NCBI GenBank assembly: GCA_016706565.1
Contig: JADJJI010000011.1
Span: 682,001 to 746,000, forward strand
DNA length: 64,000 nucleotides
Source: Piscinibacter sp.
GTDB taxonomy: Bacteria > Pseudomonadota > Gammaproteobacteria > Burkholderiales > Burkholderiaceae_C
Direction: 5' to 3'
The notes beneath the pieces were generated by a model, which was not told where the DNA came from, did no database searches, and saw only the letters and a program-made list of their open reading frames with translations. Positions 18,053 through 25,217 of the stretch are shown piece after piece. The position numbers and the translations under genes were made by a program. Numbering within the stretch: position 1 is the stretch's first letter; the number at the start of each line of letters is the position of its first letter.

Positions 18053-18643
18053 TCAGGCGGGCTCGAACAGCGCCGCCTCGACGCATTCGCACAGCGTGTG
18101 CGCCATCACGATGTGCAGTTCCTGGATGGTGCTGGTGGCGCTGCCCGGGGCGACGAGGCAGAAGTCCGCGAGCTCGCGCGCACGGCCGCCGCTGCGGCCG
18201 GTGAAGACGATGCTGGGGATGTCCATGCGACGGCATTGCTCCAGGGCTTTGAGGATGTTGGCCGATTCGCCCGAGGTGGTAATGCCGAGAAAGACGTCCT
18301 TTCCCGTGGCTTTACCGGCCAGCTGGCGGGCGAACACCTGCTCGAAGCCGTAGTCGTTGCCGATGGCCGTCAGGATGGAGGTGTCGGTAGTCAGCGATTC
18401 GGCCGGCAGCGGCGCCCGATCGCGCGCCAGCTTGCTGACGAACTCGGCCGCAAGGTGCTGCGCATCGGCCGCCGAGCCGCCGTTGCCGGCGACGTACAGG
18501 CGGCCGCCGGCGCGGTAGCGGGCGATCACCGTGTCGACGGCGCGTGCAAAGACCGCCAGCGTGGCGGTGTCGGCGGCCAGCGCCTGCTTGGCACTGATCG
18601 AGGCGTCGATGTTGCGGCGGATGCGGTCAACCGGCGAGGTCAT
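18053..18643 (-). CDS. gmhA: Phosphoheptose isomerase (SIS domain)
   Basis: A 196-residue SIS-domain protein with the GmhA signatures GGRLYVAGNGGSAADAQHLAAE, the ITTSGESANI phosphosugar loop and IQELHIVMAH, which carries the catalytic region. GmhA converts sedoheptulose 7-phosphate to D-glycero-D-manno-heptose 7-phosphate, the first step to ADP- or GDP-heptose. It overlaps the upstream hddC by 17 bases, and hddA is in the same cluster, pointing to the GDP-heptose branch. Confidence 0.9.
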   Translation of the reverse strand: MTSPVDRIRRNIDASISAKQALAADTATLAVFARAVDTVIARYRAGGRLYVAGNGGSAADAQHLAAEFVSKLARDRAPLPAESLTTDTSILTAIGNDYGFEQVFARQLAGKATGKDVFLGITTSGESANILKALEQCRRMDIPSIVFTGRSGGRARELADFCLVAPGSATSTIQELHIVMAHTLCECVEAALFEPA

Positions 18644-19358
18644 GGGCGGGCTCCGTGGATCGTGCGGTGGGCAGCACCGAGGCGGCGCGGTGGTAGTCGG
18701 CCGGTACGCCGATGTCGATGAAGGCGCCGTGGCTCTGCACGCCGGCGAAACGCTGGCCGGCGGCCAGCAGCTGAGGGAACAAATCGTTCTCCAGCGACGC
18801 GGCTTGGCCCGGGGCGAGCACCGCGGCATCGAGCGCGCCGGGGCGGAAGAGGTAGACGCCGCCGTTGGCCAGCGGCGCGGTGGGTTCGCGCAGCGCGGTG
18901 ATCAATCCGTCCTTCGACAGCCCGACGCCCATGTAGCGCGCCGGGTCGGTGTTGCGGAACAGCGAGAAGCACCAGTGCGCATCGTGGCGGCGCGCGTGCG
19001 CCTGGAGATCGCGCAGCGGCACGTCGAAGTAGGTGTCGCCGTTGAGCAGCAGCGTGTACTCGTCGCGCGGCAGGCCGGCGGTGGCGAGCTTCACGGCCCC
19101 GCCGGTGCCCAGCGGGGTGGTCTCGACCACATAGTCGATTGCTGCGCCGTGGAAGCGGCGGCCGAAGTGGCTGCTGATCGCCTCGTGGCGGTAGCCGACG
19201 GAGAGCACGAAGCGGCTGACGCCCTGGCCGATCCAGTGGTCCATCTGGTGGGCCAGGAAGGGGCGGCCGGCGATCGGGGCCATCGGCTTGGGCAGGTCGG
19301 GGACGGCGCTGCGCAGGCGCGTGCCCAGGCCTCCTGCCAGGATGATGGCGGTGGTCAT
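18627..19358 (-). CDS. hddC: D-glycero-alpha-D-manno-heptose 1-phosphate guanylyltransferase-like nucleotidyltransferase
   Basis: A 243-residue sugar nucleotidyltransferase. The start IILAGGLGTRLR and the PKPMAPIAGRPFL segment are the nucleotide-triphosphate and Mg-binding signature; LLNGDTYFD is the product-side metal site. Size and the company of gmhA and hddA favour HddC, which makes GDP-D-glycero-D-manno-heptose. A GmhB-type phosphatase, needed between HddA and HddC, is not in the window. Confidence 0.83.
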   Translation of the reverse strand: MTTAIILAGGLGTRLRSAVPDLPKPMAPIAGRPFLAHQMDHWIGQGVSRFVLSVGYRHEAISSHFGRRFHGAAIDYVVETTPLGTGGAVKLATAGLPRDEYTLLLNGDTYFDVPLRDLQAHARRHDAHWCFSLFRNTDPARYMGVGLSKDGLITALREPTAPLANGGVYLFRPGALDAAVLAPGQAASLENDLFPQLLAAGQRFAGVQSHGAFIDIGVPADYHRAASVLPTARSTEPAHDLAG

Positions 19359-19760
19359 GTGTTGTGCTCCTGCGGAGAGCCCGCCGGTCGCGCCCGGCCG
19401 GCGGTAACTTTGGTAGCCGCTAACTTCGCTGCGCGAAGTAAGCGTCTCCCGCTTCGCTCCATTTGCTGGCCCAAATGAAAGTCACCAAAGCAAAGGGCCT
19501 GAATACGATTCGGCTGGTTGACGTGGCAGCAGACCTGAGGAGGCTGGTGTCGCGCCGTGCTGGCTCGAAGCACCGAGCGCGTGTTGGACGATCTTTCGGC
19601 TCGATGGCCCTTGGCCTTCAACAGCCGAACCCTCTGGCCAGCGGCAGCAGCCAAATCGTATTCAGGCCCTCTTCTTTGGGTCCTTTCTTCTGGGCCAGCA
19701 GAAGAAAGGATCTCGCCGGCCGGGCGAGACCGGCGGGCTGCCCCGCGACCAGCGAGACCA
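19359..19760. repeat. Non-coding gap with a long imperfect inverted repeat (arms 19461-19516 and 19648-19705)
   Basis: This 402-base gap has no convincing gene. Two arms of about 56 bases face each other across about 130 bases: GCTGGCCCA...GAAAG...ACC/CCC-AAAG near the outside, and inside them a perfect 16-base match, GGGCCTGAATACGATT (19495-19510) with AATCGTATTCAGGCCC (19654-19669). On one strand the transcript could fold into a long stem. It interrupts the glycosylation operon between the DegT-like gene and hddC. It may be a dispersed repeat. Confidence 0.75.
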
Positions 19761-20936
19761 CTAGACAGCATTGACGATCCGACAAATCGCATCGATTTCG
19801 TCATCCCGCAGATCCGGGAAGTTGCCGATGTAGAACCCGTAGAAGTGCACGTGCTCCGTGTTCGGGAACGCCAGGTGATGATCCACCGGCACCACCCCGC
19901 GCAGATACGGCTGGCGCAGCTGGTTGCCGCCGCCCGCGCTGCCGCGGCGGAACTCGATGCCCGTCTCGCGCATCGTCGCCATCAGGCGCTGCACATACTC
20001 GGGGTCGGCCGCCTTCATGATCAGGTTGAAGGCGTAGTTGCTGCTGCCTTCGAGCTTGAAGTCGGTCTGGTAGCGCCTGTCGTCGATGCGCTCGAGGAAG
20101 CGCTGCAGGTTCTGCGTGCGGCGCAGCACGTTGGCGTCGAGCCGCTTGAGCTGGCTGCGGCCCATGATCGCGCCGATCTCGGTGTTGCGCACGTTGTAGG
20201 CCGGGTAGGCGAAGATGAAGTCGGGGTTGAGTTCCGGGTTCGCCTCGCGCCATTCGGTCCGGTAGTCGGCATCGTTGCTCTCGCGCACCATGCCGTGCGA
20301 GCGCAGCATGCGGATCTGCTGGTAGACCTGCGCATCGTCGGTGCACACCATGCCGCCTTCGATGGTGCTCATGTGGTGCGCGTAGTAGAAGCTGAAGTTC
20401 GACATCCAGCCGATGCTGCCCAGGCGCCGCCCGTTGTGCGTGGCGCCGTGCGATTCGCAGACGTCCTCGATCAACGGGATGCCGCGCTTGTCGAGTTCGG
20501 CGATCAGGCCGTCGGTCAGCCCGTCGAATCCCTGCACGTGCGTGAGGAAGACGGCGCGCGTCTTGTCGGTGATCTTCGCGAGGATCTGCTCCGGCGCCAT
20601 CGCCAGGGTGCGCGGGTCGATGTCGGCGAACACCGGCGTGAAGCCGTTCTGCAGTACCGTGGCCACGTCGGAAATCCAGGTCAGCGGCGGCACGATCACT
20701 TCGCCGCCTTCGGGGTGGCGGATCTTCAGCAGCGCCATCGACAGCAGGTTGGCCGAGGCACCGGAGTTGACGAACACGCTGTACTTCACGCCCAGCCACT
20801 TCGACCACTCCTGCTCGAAGGCCACGCACTGCGGGCCGTTGGTCAGGATGGGGTCGTCCTGCCGCAGGTGGGCGATCACCGCGTCGAGGTCCTCGCGCGC
20901 GATGTTGTTGCGCATCAGGGGGTACTTGGCTGCCAT
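19761..20936 (-). CDS. DegT/DnrJ/EryC1-fold PLP enzyme with His in place of the catalytic Lys (ColD/RfbH-like dehydratase candidate)
   Basis: A 391-residue protein of the DegT aminotransferase fold (GxSANLLSMALL, PPLTWISDVATVLQNGFTPVFADID, EDVCESHGA). At the place where aminotransferases have the PLP lysine, this protein reads SFYYAHHMSTIEGG, with His-His. The same change marks the sugar 3-dehydratases ColD and RfbH, which use PLP or PMP without a Schiff-base lysine. A 3-deoxygenation role on a 4-keto nucleotide sugar is therefore more likely than transamination. The start at 20936 gives the family N terminus (KYPLMRNNI). It is eight bases after the E1-beta-like gene. Confidence 0.82.
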   Translation of the reverse strand: MAAKYPLMRNNIAREDLDAVIAHLRQDDPILTNGPQCVAFEQEWSKWLGVKYSVFVNSGASANLLSMALLKIRHPEGGEVIVPPLTWISDVATVLQNGFTPVFADIDPRTLAMAPEQILAKITDKTRAVFLTHVQGFDGLTDGLIAELDKRGIPLIEDVCESHGATHNGRRLGSIGWMSNFSFYYAHHMSTIEGGMVCTDDAQVYQQIRMLRSHGMVRESNDADYRTEWREANPELNPDFIFAYPAYNVRNTEIGAIMGRSQLKRLDANVLRRTQNLQRFLERIDDRRYQTDFKLEGSSNYAFNLIMKAADPEYVQRLMATMRETGIEFRRGSAGGGNQLRQPYLRGVVPVDHHLAFPNTEHVHFYGFYIGNFPDLRDDEIDAICRIVNAV

Positions 20937-20944
20937 CGCTGCGC

Positions 20945-21481
20945 TCACTTCTCGGAGTAGTAGTCGCCGTACTCGACGATCAGCGTGCTGCGACCGTCGT
21001 CGCGCAGCAGCGCGCGTTCGTAGGCGGGGAAGATGTCTTCGGGCTCGTCCAGGCGGATCACCTCGATGGTCTTGCACATCAGGCGCAGTGCCTCGGTGTA
21101 GTCGCCCACGTGCTGGTGCTGCGGGTGCAGCGGGCGCTCGGAGCCGATGCCGGTGCGCACGATCGCCTTGGCCCGGTAGCCGCCGTTGCTCATCACCGCG
21201 AGCTTGTCGAGGTGGTTGACGAGCTGGCTCAGGCCGCACATCAGGAAGTTCCAGCGCGGGAAGATGCTCACCGGCACCTGGCCGGCCAGCGCCAGGCCGG
21301 TGGTCATGCCCATCTGCATCTCTTCCGCGACGGGCAGTTCGATCAGCCGGCCCGGCGCCACGTCCTTGAGCGTGTTGCTCATCGCCGTGCCCGGCACCGC
21401 CACCGCCTGGCCCATGAAGACCACGCGCGGGTCGGCGGCGAGGAATTCCATCGAGCGCTTGAGTTCGTCGAAGTACTTCAT
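20945..21481 (-). CDS. Short thiamine-diphosphate enzyme, pyrimidine-domain (E1-beta-like) subunit
   Basis: A 178-residue protein that covers only the pyrimidine-binding domain of an E1-beta/transketolase-type enzyme. The segment LIELPVAEEMQMGMTTGLALAG aligns with the E1-beta region holding the glutamate that activates the cofactor. The usual C-terminal transketolase domain of about 130 residues is absent. It pairs with the E1-alpha-like gene directly upstream (10 bases between), so the two probably make one heteromeric enzyme. A two-carbon (acetyl) transfer to a keto sugar, as YerE does, is an inference from the DegT-like neighbour. Confidence 0.78.
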   Translation of the reverse strand: MKYFDELKRSMEFLAADPRVVFMGQAVAVPGTAMSNTLKDVAPGRLIELPVAEEMQMGMTTGLALAGQVPVSIFPRWNFLMCGLSQLVNHLDKLAVMSNGGYRAKAIVRTGIGSERPLHPQHQHVGDYTEALRLMCKTIEVIRLDEPEDIFPAYERALLRDDGRSTLIVEYGDYYSEK

Positions 21482-21491
21482 CGCGTGCCCC

Positions 21492-22094
21492 TCAGAACTG
21501 CACCCGCTGGCCGGCACCCGCGTGCGGGTAGCGGGTCTGGTAGCGGTAGTAGTGGATGTACTCGTCGCGCTGGTTCTCGAAGCTCAGCTTCGGCTGGTTC
21601 CAGGCGGCGCGGGTGTCGGTGCAGACCGACTTCTCGTTGTCTTCGACGATGAAGCGGATCGGCAGCCGGTGGTTGCGGCTGTACTTGATGCTCTCGTGCG
21701 CGATGCCGGTCTCGGCCGTCATCTCGCCCATGAAGCAGTGCACGCGGGCGTCTTCGCCACTGCGCGCGATTGCCAGCGCCGTGCCCACCGCGATCGGCAG
21801 CACGCCGCCGACGATCGCCGAGGAGTACACACGCTGCTCGGGGAAACACAGCGAGATCGAGCGCCCGGCCATGATCTCGTCCATCACGGCCTCGGGCGGC
21901 ACGCCCTTGAGCAGGCACTGGTAGTGCGAGCGCCAGGAGCAGAACACCCAGTCGTTCTTGCCGATGCCCTTGAACACCTCGATCATCTGGGCTTCATTGC
22001 CCGAGTACAGGTGCACCGGGGCGCGGATCTTGCCGGCGTTGAAGCGCGCGGCCACCTCGTCCTCGAAGGCGATCAGTTCTTGTGCGGTCATCAT
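21492..22094 (-). CDS. Short thiamine-diphosphate enzyme, pyrophosphate-domain (E1-alpha-like) subunit
   Basis: A 200-residue protein similar to the diphosphate-binding domain of E1-alpha subunits (about half the usual length). It has LYSGNEAQMIEVFKGI near residue 30, RSHYQCLLKG, and a region starting GEMTAETGIAHES and ending VEDNEKS, which corresponds to the GDG-X-NN thiamine motif but with GEM and DN. ATG ATG at 22094/22091 leaves the start ambiguous by one codon; a GAGGAG lies about ten bases before. It is co-transcribed with the beta-like gene. Confidence 0.78.
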   Translation of the reverse strand: MMTAQELIAFEDEVAARFNAGKIRAPVHLYSGNEAQMIEVFKGIGKNDWVFCSWRSHYQCLLKGVPPEAVMDEIMAGRSISLCFPEQRVYSSAIVGGVLPIAVGTALAIARSGEDARVHCFMGEMTAETGIAHESIKYSRNHRLPIRFIVEDNEKSVCTDTRAAWNQPKLSFENQRDEYIHYYRYQTRYPHAGAGQRVQF

Positions 22095-22107
22095 GGCGGG
22101 GGGCTCC

Positions 22108-23106
22108 TCAGCACAGGCCGTTGGGCTGGTAGAGCACCACCCGGCTGCCGGACTCGTCGAAGTTGAAGGGCACGTGGATCAGGTGCTTGAGCGCCTCGCG
22201 CACCTTGGGCTGGTTCTCGGGCTTGACGAACAGCAGCAGGAAGCCGCCGCCGCCGGCACCGAGGATCTTTCCACCGATCGCGCCGGCATCGCGGGCGGTC
22301 TGGTAGATCTGGTCGATCTCGCCGGTGCTGACCTTGTCGGACAGCTGCTTCTTGGTCTGCCAGGCCTCGTGCAGCAGGTCGCCGAACTCCTCGATCGGGC
22401 GGTTGCAGCTGTGCAGGATCTGCACCGCTTCCTCGACCATCTCGCGCATGCGCATGAGCTCGGTCTCGCGCTGCTTGAGGTTGGCGATCTTCGATTGCGC
22501 CACCTCGGCGGCGATGCGCGAGAAGCCGGTGAAACAGAGCATCAGGTGCTTCTGCAGTTCGTTCAGGCGCTTCTTCTTGACGATCACCGGCGACACCTGG
22601 AAGGCGCCGCTGCGCAGGAACTCGATGCGGTTGAAGCCGCCGAAGGCCGCGGCCACCTGGTCCTGGCTGCCCACGCTCTCGCCGATCACGTTCTGCTCGA
22701 TGTGGATGGCGTCGCGTGCCAGCTGCTCCTTGCTGACCATGTTGCCCTTCAGCGCGGCCAGCGCATGCACCAGGCCGACGGTGAACGACGAGCTGGAGCC
22801 CAGGCCCGAGCGCGCCGGCAGGTCGCCGTCGTGGTGGATCTCCAGGCCCTTGTTGCAGTTGGCCCAGCTCAGCACGCCGCGCACGGCGGGGTGCTTGATC
22901 TCGTCCCAGTGGCGCACGTTCTCGATCGCCGAGTAGACGATGCGGTGCTTGTAGTCGAAGAAGGGCGGCAGGTGCCGGCAGGTGATGTAGCAGTACTTGT
23001 CGATCGAGGTGGAGAGCACCTCGCCGCCATGCTTCTGGAACCAGGCCGGGTAGTCGGTGCCACCGCCGAAGAAGGAGATGCGGAACGGCGTGCGCGTGAT
23101 GATCAT
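22108..23106 (-). CDS. hddA: GHMP kinase, D-glycero-alpha-D-manno-heptose 7-phosphate kinase-like
   Basis: A 332-residue GHMP kinase. The opening MIITRTPFRISFFGGGTDYPAW is a hallmark of HddA; the ATP loop is ARSGLGSSSSFTVG; the third GHMP motif is KILGAGGGGFLLL. HddA phosphorylates heptose 7-phosphate at C1 in the GDP-heptose route. It lies between the methyltransferase fusion and the thiamine-enzyme pair, with gaps of 13 bases on each side. Confidence 0.9.
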   Translation of the reverse strand: MIITRTPFRISFFGGGTDYPAWFQKHGGEVLSTSIDKYCYITCRHLPPFFDYKHRIVYSAIENVRHWDEIKHPAVRGVLSWANCNKGLEIHHDGDLPARSGLGSSSSFTVGLVHALAALKGNMVSKEQLARDAIHIEQNVIGESVGSQDQVAAAFGGFNRIEFLRSGAFQVSPVIVKKKRLNELQKHLMLCFTGFSRIAAEVAQSKIANLKQRETELMRMREMVEEAVQILHSCNRPIEEFGDLLHEAWQTKKQLSDKVSTGEIDQIYQTARDAGAIGGKILGAGGGGFLLLFVKPENQPKVREALKHLIHVPFNFDESGSRVVLYQPNGLC

Positions 23107-23119
23107 CGCCGGTGCTCCT

Positions 23120-24652
23120 TCAGGCGGCGATCGCGTTCAGCGCGCCCGCCTGCGTGGGTGCGGCGAGGCGGTAGACATGGTTCGCGTCGACTTCGTCGTC
23201 GGGCAGCAGCAGCTCGGCCTGCAGCGTGCGCGCGGTGGTGCGCTCCTGCAGCGTGGTCTGCGTCTTGGTCAGCACCAGCTTCATGAAGGCGGCCTGCTCG
23301 CGGGCGCATTCCTTCAGCGTGGTGTCGAGGTAGGTCGACGTGGTGACGACGAAGCGGTGCTCGAACCAGCCGAGGTACCAGAACCACTCGGTGTAGTAGA
23401 GCCACGAGTTCTCGTTCATGGCGCGCACGTGCGTCGGGTCCTGCCAGGCGGTTGGCGCGTGCTCGTAGGGCACTTCGATGTGGAACTCGCCGCCTTCGGC
23501 GAGCAGCGCCAGGCAGTTGCCCATCAGCGTGGGCAGGTCGGCCACGTGCTCCAGCACGTTGTTGGCGTTGATGGCCGAGACGCTGCCGGCTACGAGGCGC
23601 ACGGCGCCTGCGGTCGGCGAGGCGGTCTCGAAGGGCAGGGTCAGCGGCTTCGACAGGTCCAGCAGCAGGTCGGGTGCGGCGCGCTCGAGCACGTCGAGGT
23701 TCAGCCAGCCGGCCTTGTAGTCGCGGCCTGAGCCGAGGTTGATGCGCTCGGGCAGCCAGGCCTCGGTGGGCCGGCGCTCGTGGTGGGCGCCGACGAAGCC
23801 GGCGGCGAAGGCCAGCAGGTCGGCATAGGCCTCGATCGGGTCGGCGGCCTCGAAACGCTGCAATGCGGCGCGTGCCACCTCGTAGAAATCGGCCGTGCCG
23901 AAATCCTCGGCGAAGAACTGCTCGAGCTGGTCGCCTTCAAGCCAGAACACGCTGTCTTCGAAGGCGGCGTGCGGGCGTGTCTGCGCGGTGCGCTCGGAGA
24001 TGACCGGTGTGCCCAGCGACAGGCAATGCGCCACGCGCGCCTGCTCGAAGCGGCTGCTCTCGTAGAAGTGGCAGTTGACCACCGCCTTGGCCTGCGCGAT
24101 GAACTGGTCGCGCTCGGGGCCGTACAGCGCCGAGTCGAACACCGCGACGGTCAGGCCGAAGGCCTCGATGCGGTCCAGCCAGGCGCGGCGGCGATCGTTC
24201 ATGCTGCCGATGAACAGCAGGTCGATCGGGCGCTCCTCCAGCGGCATCGCCTCGGGACTGGCAAGGTAGGGGGCGTGCAGCAAGGGCACCACCGGCACGG
24301 CGTCGGGTTGATCGCTGTAGGCGGCGACGTTGTCGGCGTCGTAGTCGACCACGGCCGACTGGCGCAGCAGCTGGCGGTAGGCATCGGAGACGGTGGCGCC
24401 GCCCTCGCCGAGCTGCTCGAGGTTGACGAACACGCAGGCATGGCGCTGGCACTGCGTGGCGTCGAAGCCCAGGTGCGCGCCGAAGACGAAGTTCACCGCG
24501 TCGTGGCGCAGCCGGTTCTTCGCCAGGCTCACGTTCGCGCCGAGGCGGCGGAACTGGTAGCGGAAGTAGCGCGCCTGGTCGACCAGACCCAGGGAGTGCA
24601 CGTAGCCGGCGGGTTGCACGATGCACAGATGGATCTCGGGCAGCTTGCTCAT
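23120..24652 (-). CDS. Two-domain protein: glycosyltransferase-like region fused to a class I methyltransferase
   Basis: A 510-residue protein. Residues about 1-290 resemble a GT-B transferase of the CgeB type (DLLFIGSMNDRRRAWLDRI, FYESSRFEQARVAHCLSLGTPVIS). From about 295 a SAM-methyltransferase fold begins (INLGSGRDYKAGWLNLD, then SAINANNVLEHVADLPTLM, EVPYEHA). Such fusions occur in O-antigen and protein-glycosylation clusters; the targets are unknown. The start at 24652 (MSKLPEI) is preferred over an Arg-rich extension to 24685. It is the first gene of the downstream operon, after the structured gap. Confidence 0.8.
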   Translation of the reverse strand: MSKLPEIHLCIVQPAGYVHSLGLVDQARYFRYQFRRLGANVSLAKNRLRHDAVNFVFGAHLGFDATQCQRHACVFVNLEQLGEGGATVSDAYRQLLRQSAVVDYDADNVAAYSDQPDAVPVVPLLHAPYLASPEAMPLEERPIDLLFIGSMNDRRRAWLDRIEAFGLTVAVFDSALYGPERDQFIAQAKAVVNCHFYESSRFEQARVAHCLSLGTPVISERTAQTRPHAAFEDSVFWLEGDQLEQFFAEDFGTADFYEVARAALQRFEAADPIEAYADLLAFAAGFVGAHHERRPTEAWLPERINLGSGRDYKAGWLNLDVLERAAPDLLLDLSKPLTLPFETASPTAGAVRLVAGSVSAINANNVLEHVADLPTLMGNCLALLAEGGEFHIEVPYEHAPTAWQDPTHVRAMNENSWLYYTEWFWYLGWFEHRFVVTTSTYLDTTLKECAREQAAFMKLVLTKTQTTLQERTTARTLQAELLLPDDEVDANHVYRLAAPTQAGALNAIAA

Positions 24653-25217
24653 TCTTGGCCTTTCCAGACGACGACGCGGGCGCAACGGGGCCCGGTGAAG
24701 GGAGGTTAGGCGGCGCTCGCTCGCGCTAAAGCCCGATGAAAGGCGGCAAAGCCGGCCAAATCAGGCCGGGTCCGCTCGCAGCCCTTTGCTGACTTTCGAC
24801 GTCTGCTGTGCGGGTCTTGGGTGGCGCGGCAAAGGCACGCCCGGGCAGGCTACGGCGCTTCGCCTCGGCGGTCGGTGCTGCGCACCGACTCCCCTGCGAT
24901 GCTCGGTCTCGCGGCCCCGTCGCCGAACTCACTACGCTCCCTGCGGTCGCTGCGTTCGGACAGCGTCGACGAGTCAGAAGACGATGCGCGCTGCGCGCGC
25001 GGCCACGAGCCCTGGCCTTGCAGGCCGCGCCGGGCCAGGAGGCCCGGCCGTTCGCAAGGCACAAGCAGTCCACTGGACTGCTTGTGTCCCTGCTCACCTT
25101 CTCGGCACCTCAGAGGCGCGCCTGCGCCTGCCCGGGCGTGCCTTTGCTGAACCAGCGCCTGCCGCGATGCGCGAACCCGGCATGAGCGAACGTCAGCAAC
25201 GGGCCGCAAGCAGATGT
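24653..25217. repeat. Structured 565-base non-coding region with inverted repeats
   Basis: There is no convincing gene. A 22-base perfect inverted pair, GCAAAGGCACGCCCGGGCAG(GC) at 24829-24850 and its complement at 25126-25147, encloses about 275 bases that contain a 13-base-arm palindrome (25060-25086, ACAAGCAGTCC core), and a smaller hairpin GTCGGTGC-TGC-GCACCGAC. Outside the arms, weaker complementarity extends further (GCTCGCAGCCCTTTGCTGA near 24774-24792 against CGTCAGCAACGGGCCGCAAG near 25193). It separates the SPINDLY gene pair from the rest of the glycosylation operon and looks like a dispersed repeat element. Confidence 0.7.
25060..25086. repeat. Perfect palindromic hairpin, 13-base arms
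   Basis: CACAAGCAGTCCA (25060-25072), one central C, then TGGACTGCTTGTG (25074-25086). It can form a hairpin on either strand. No T-run is present, so it is not a clear terminator, although it lies downstream of the tandem transferase genes. Confidence 0.7.

Noticed and set aside
19463-19774. Possible 103-residue gene in the 402-base gap
   Set aside because: It lies on the inverted-repeat arms, ends in low-complexity sequence and has no ribosome binding site.
24786-25217. Open frames in the 565-base structured gap
   Set aside because: Open in several frames on both strands because of high GC; palindromes explain the sequence better and no family is recognisable.
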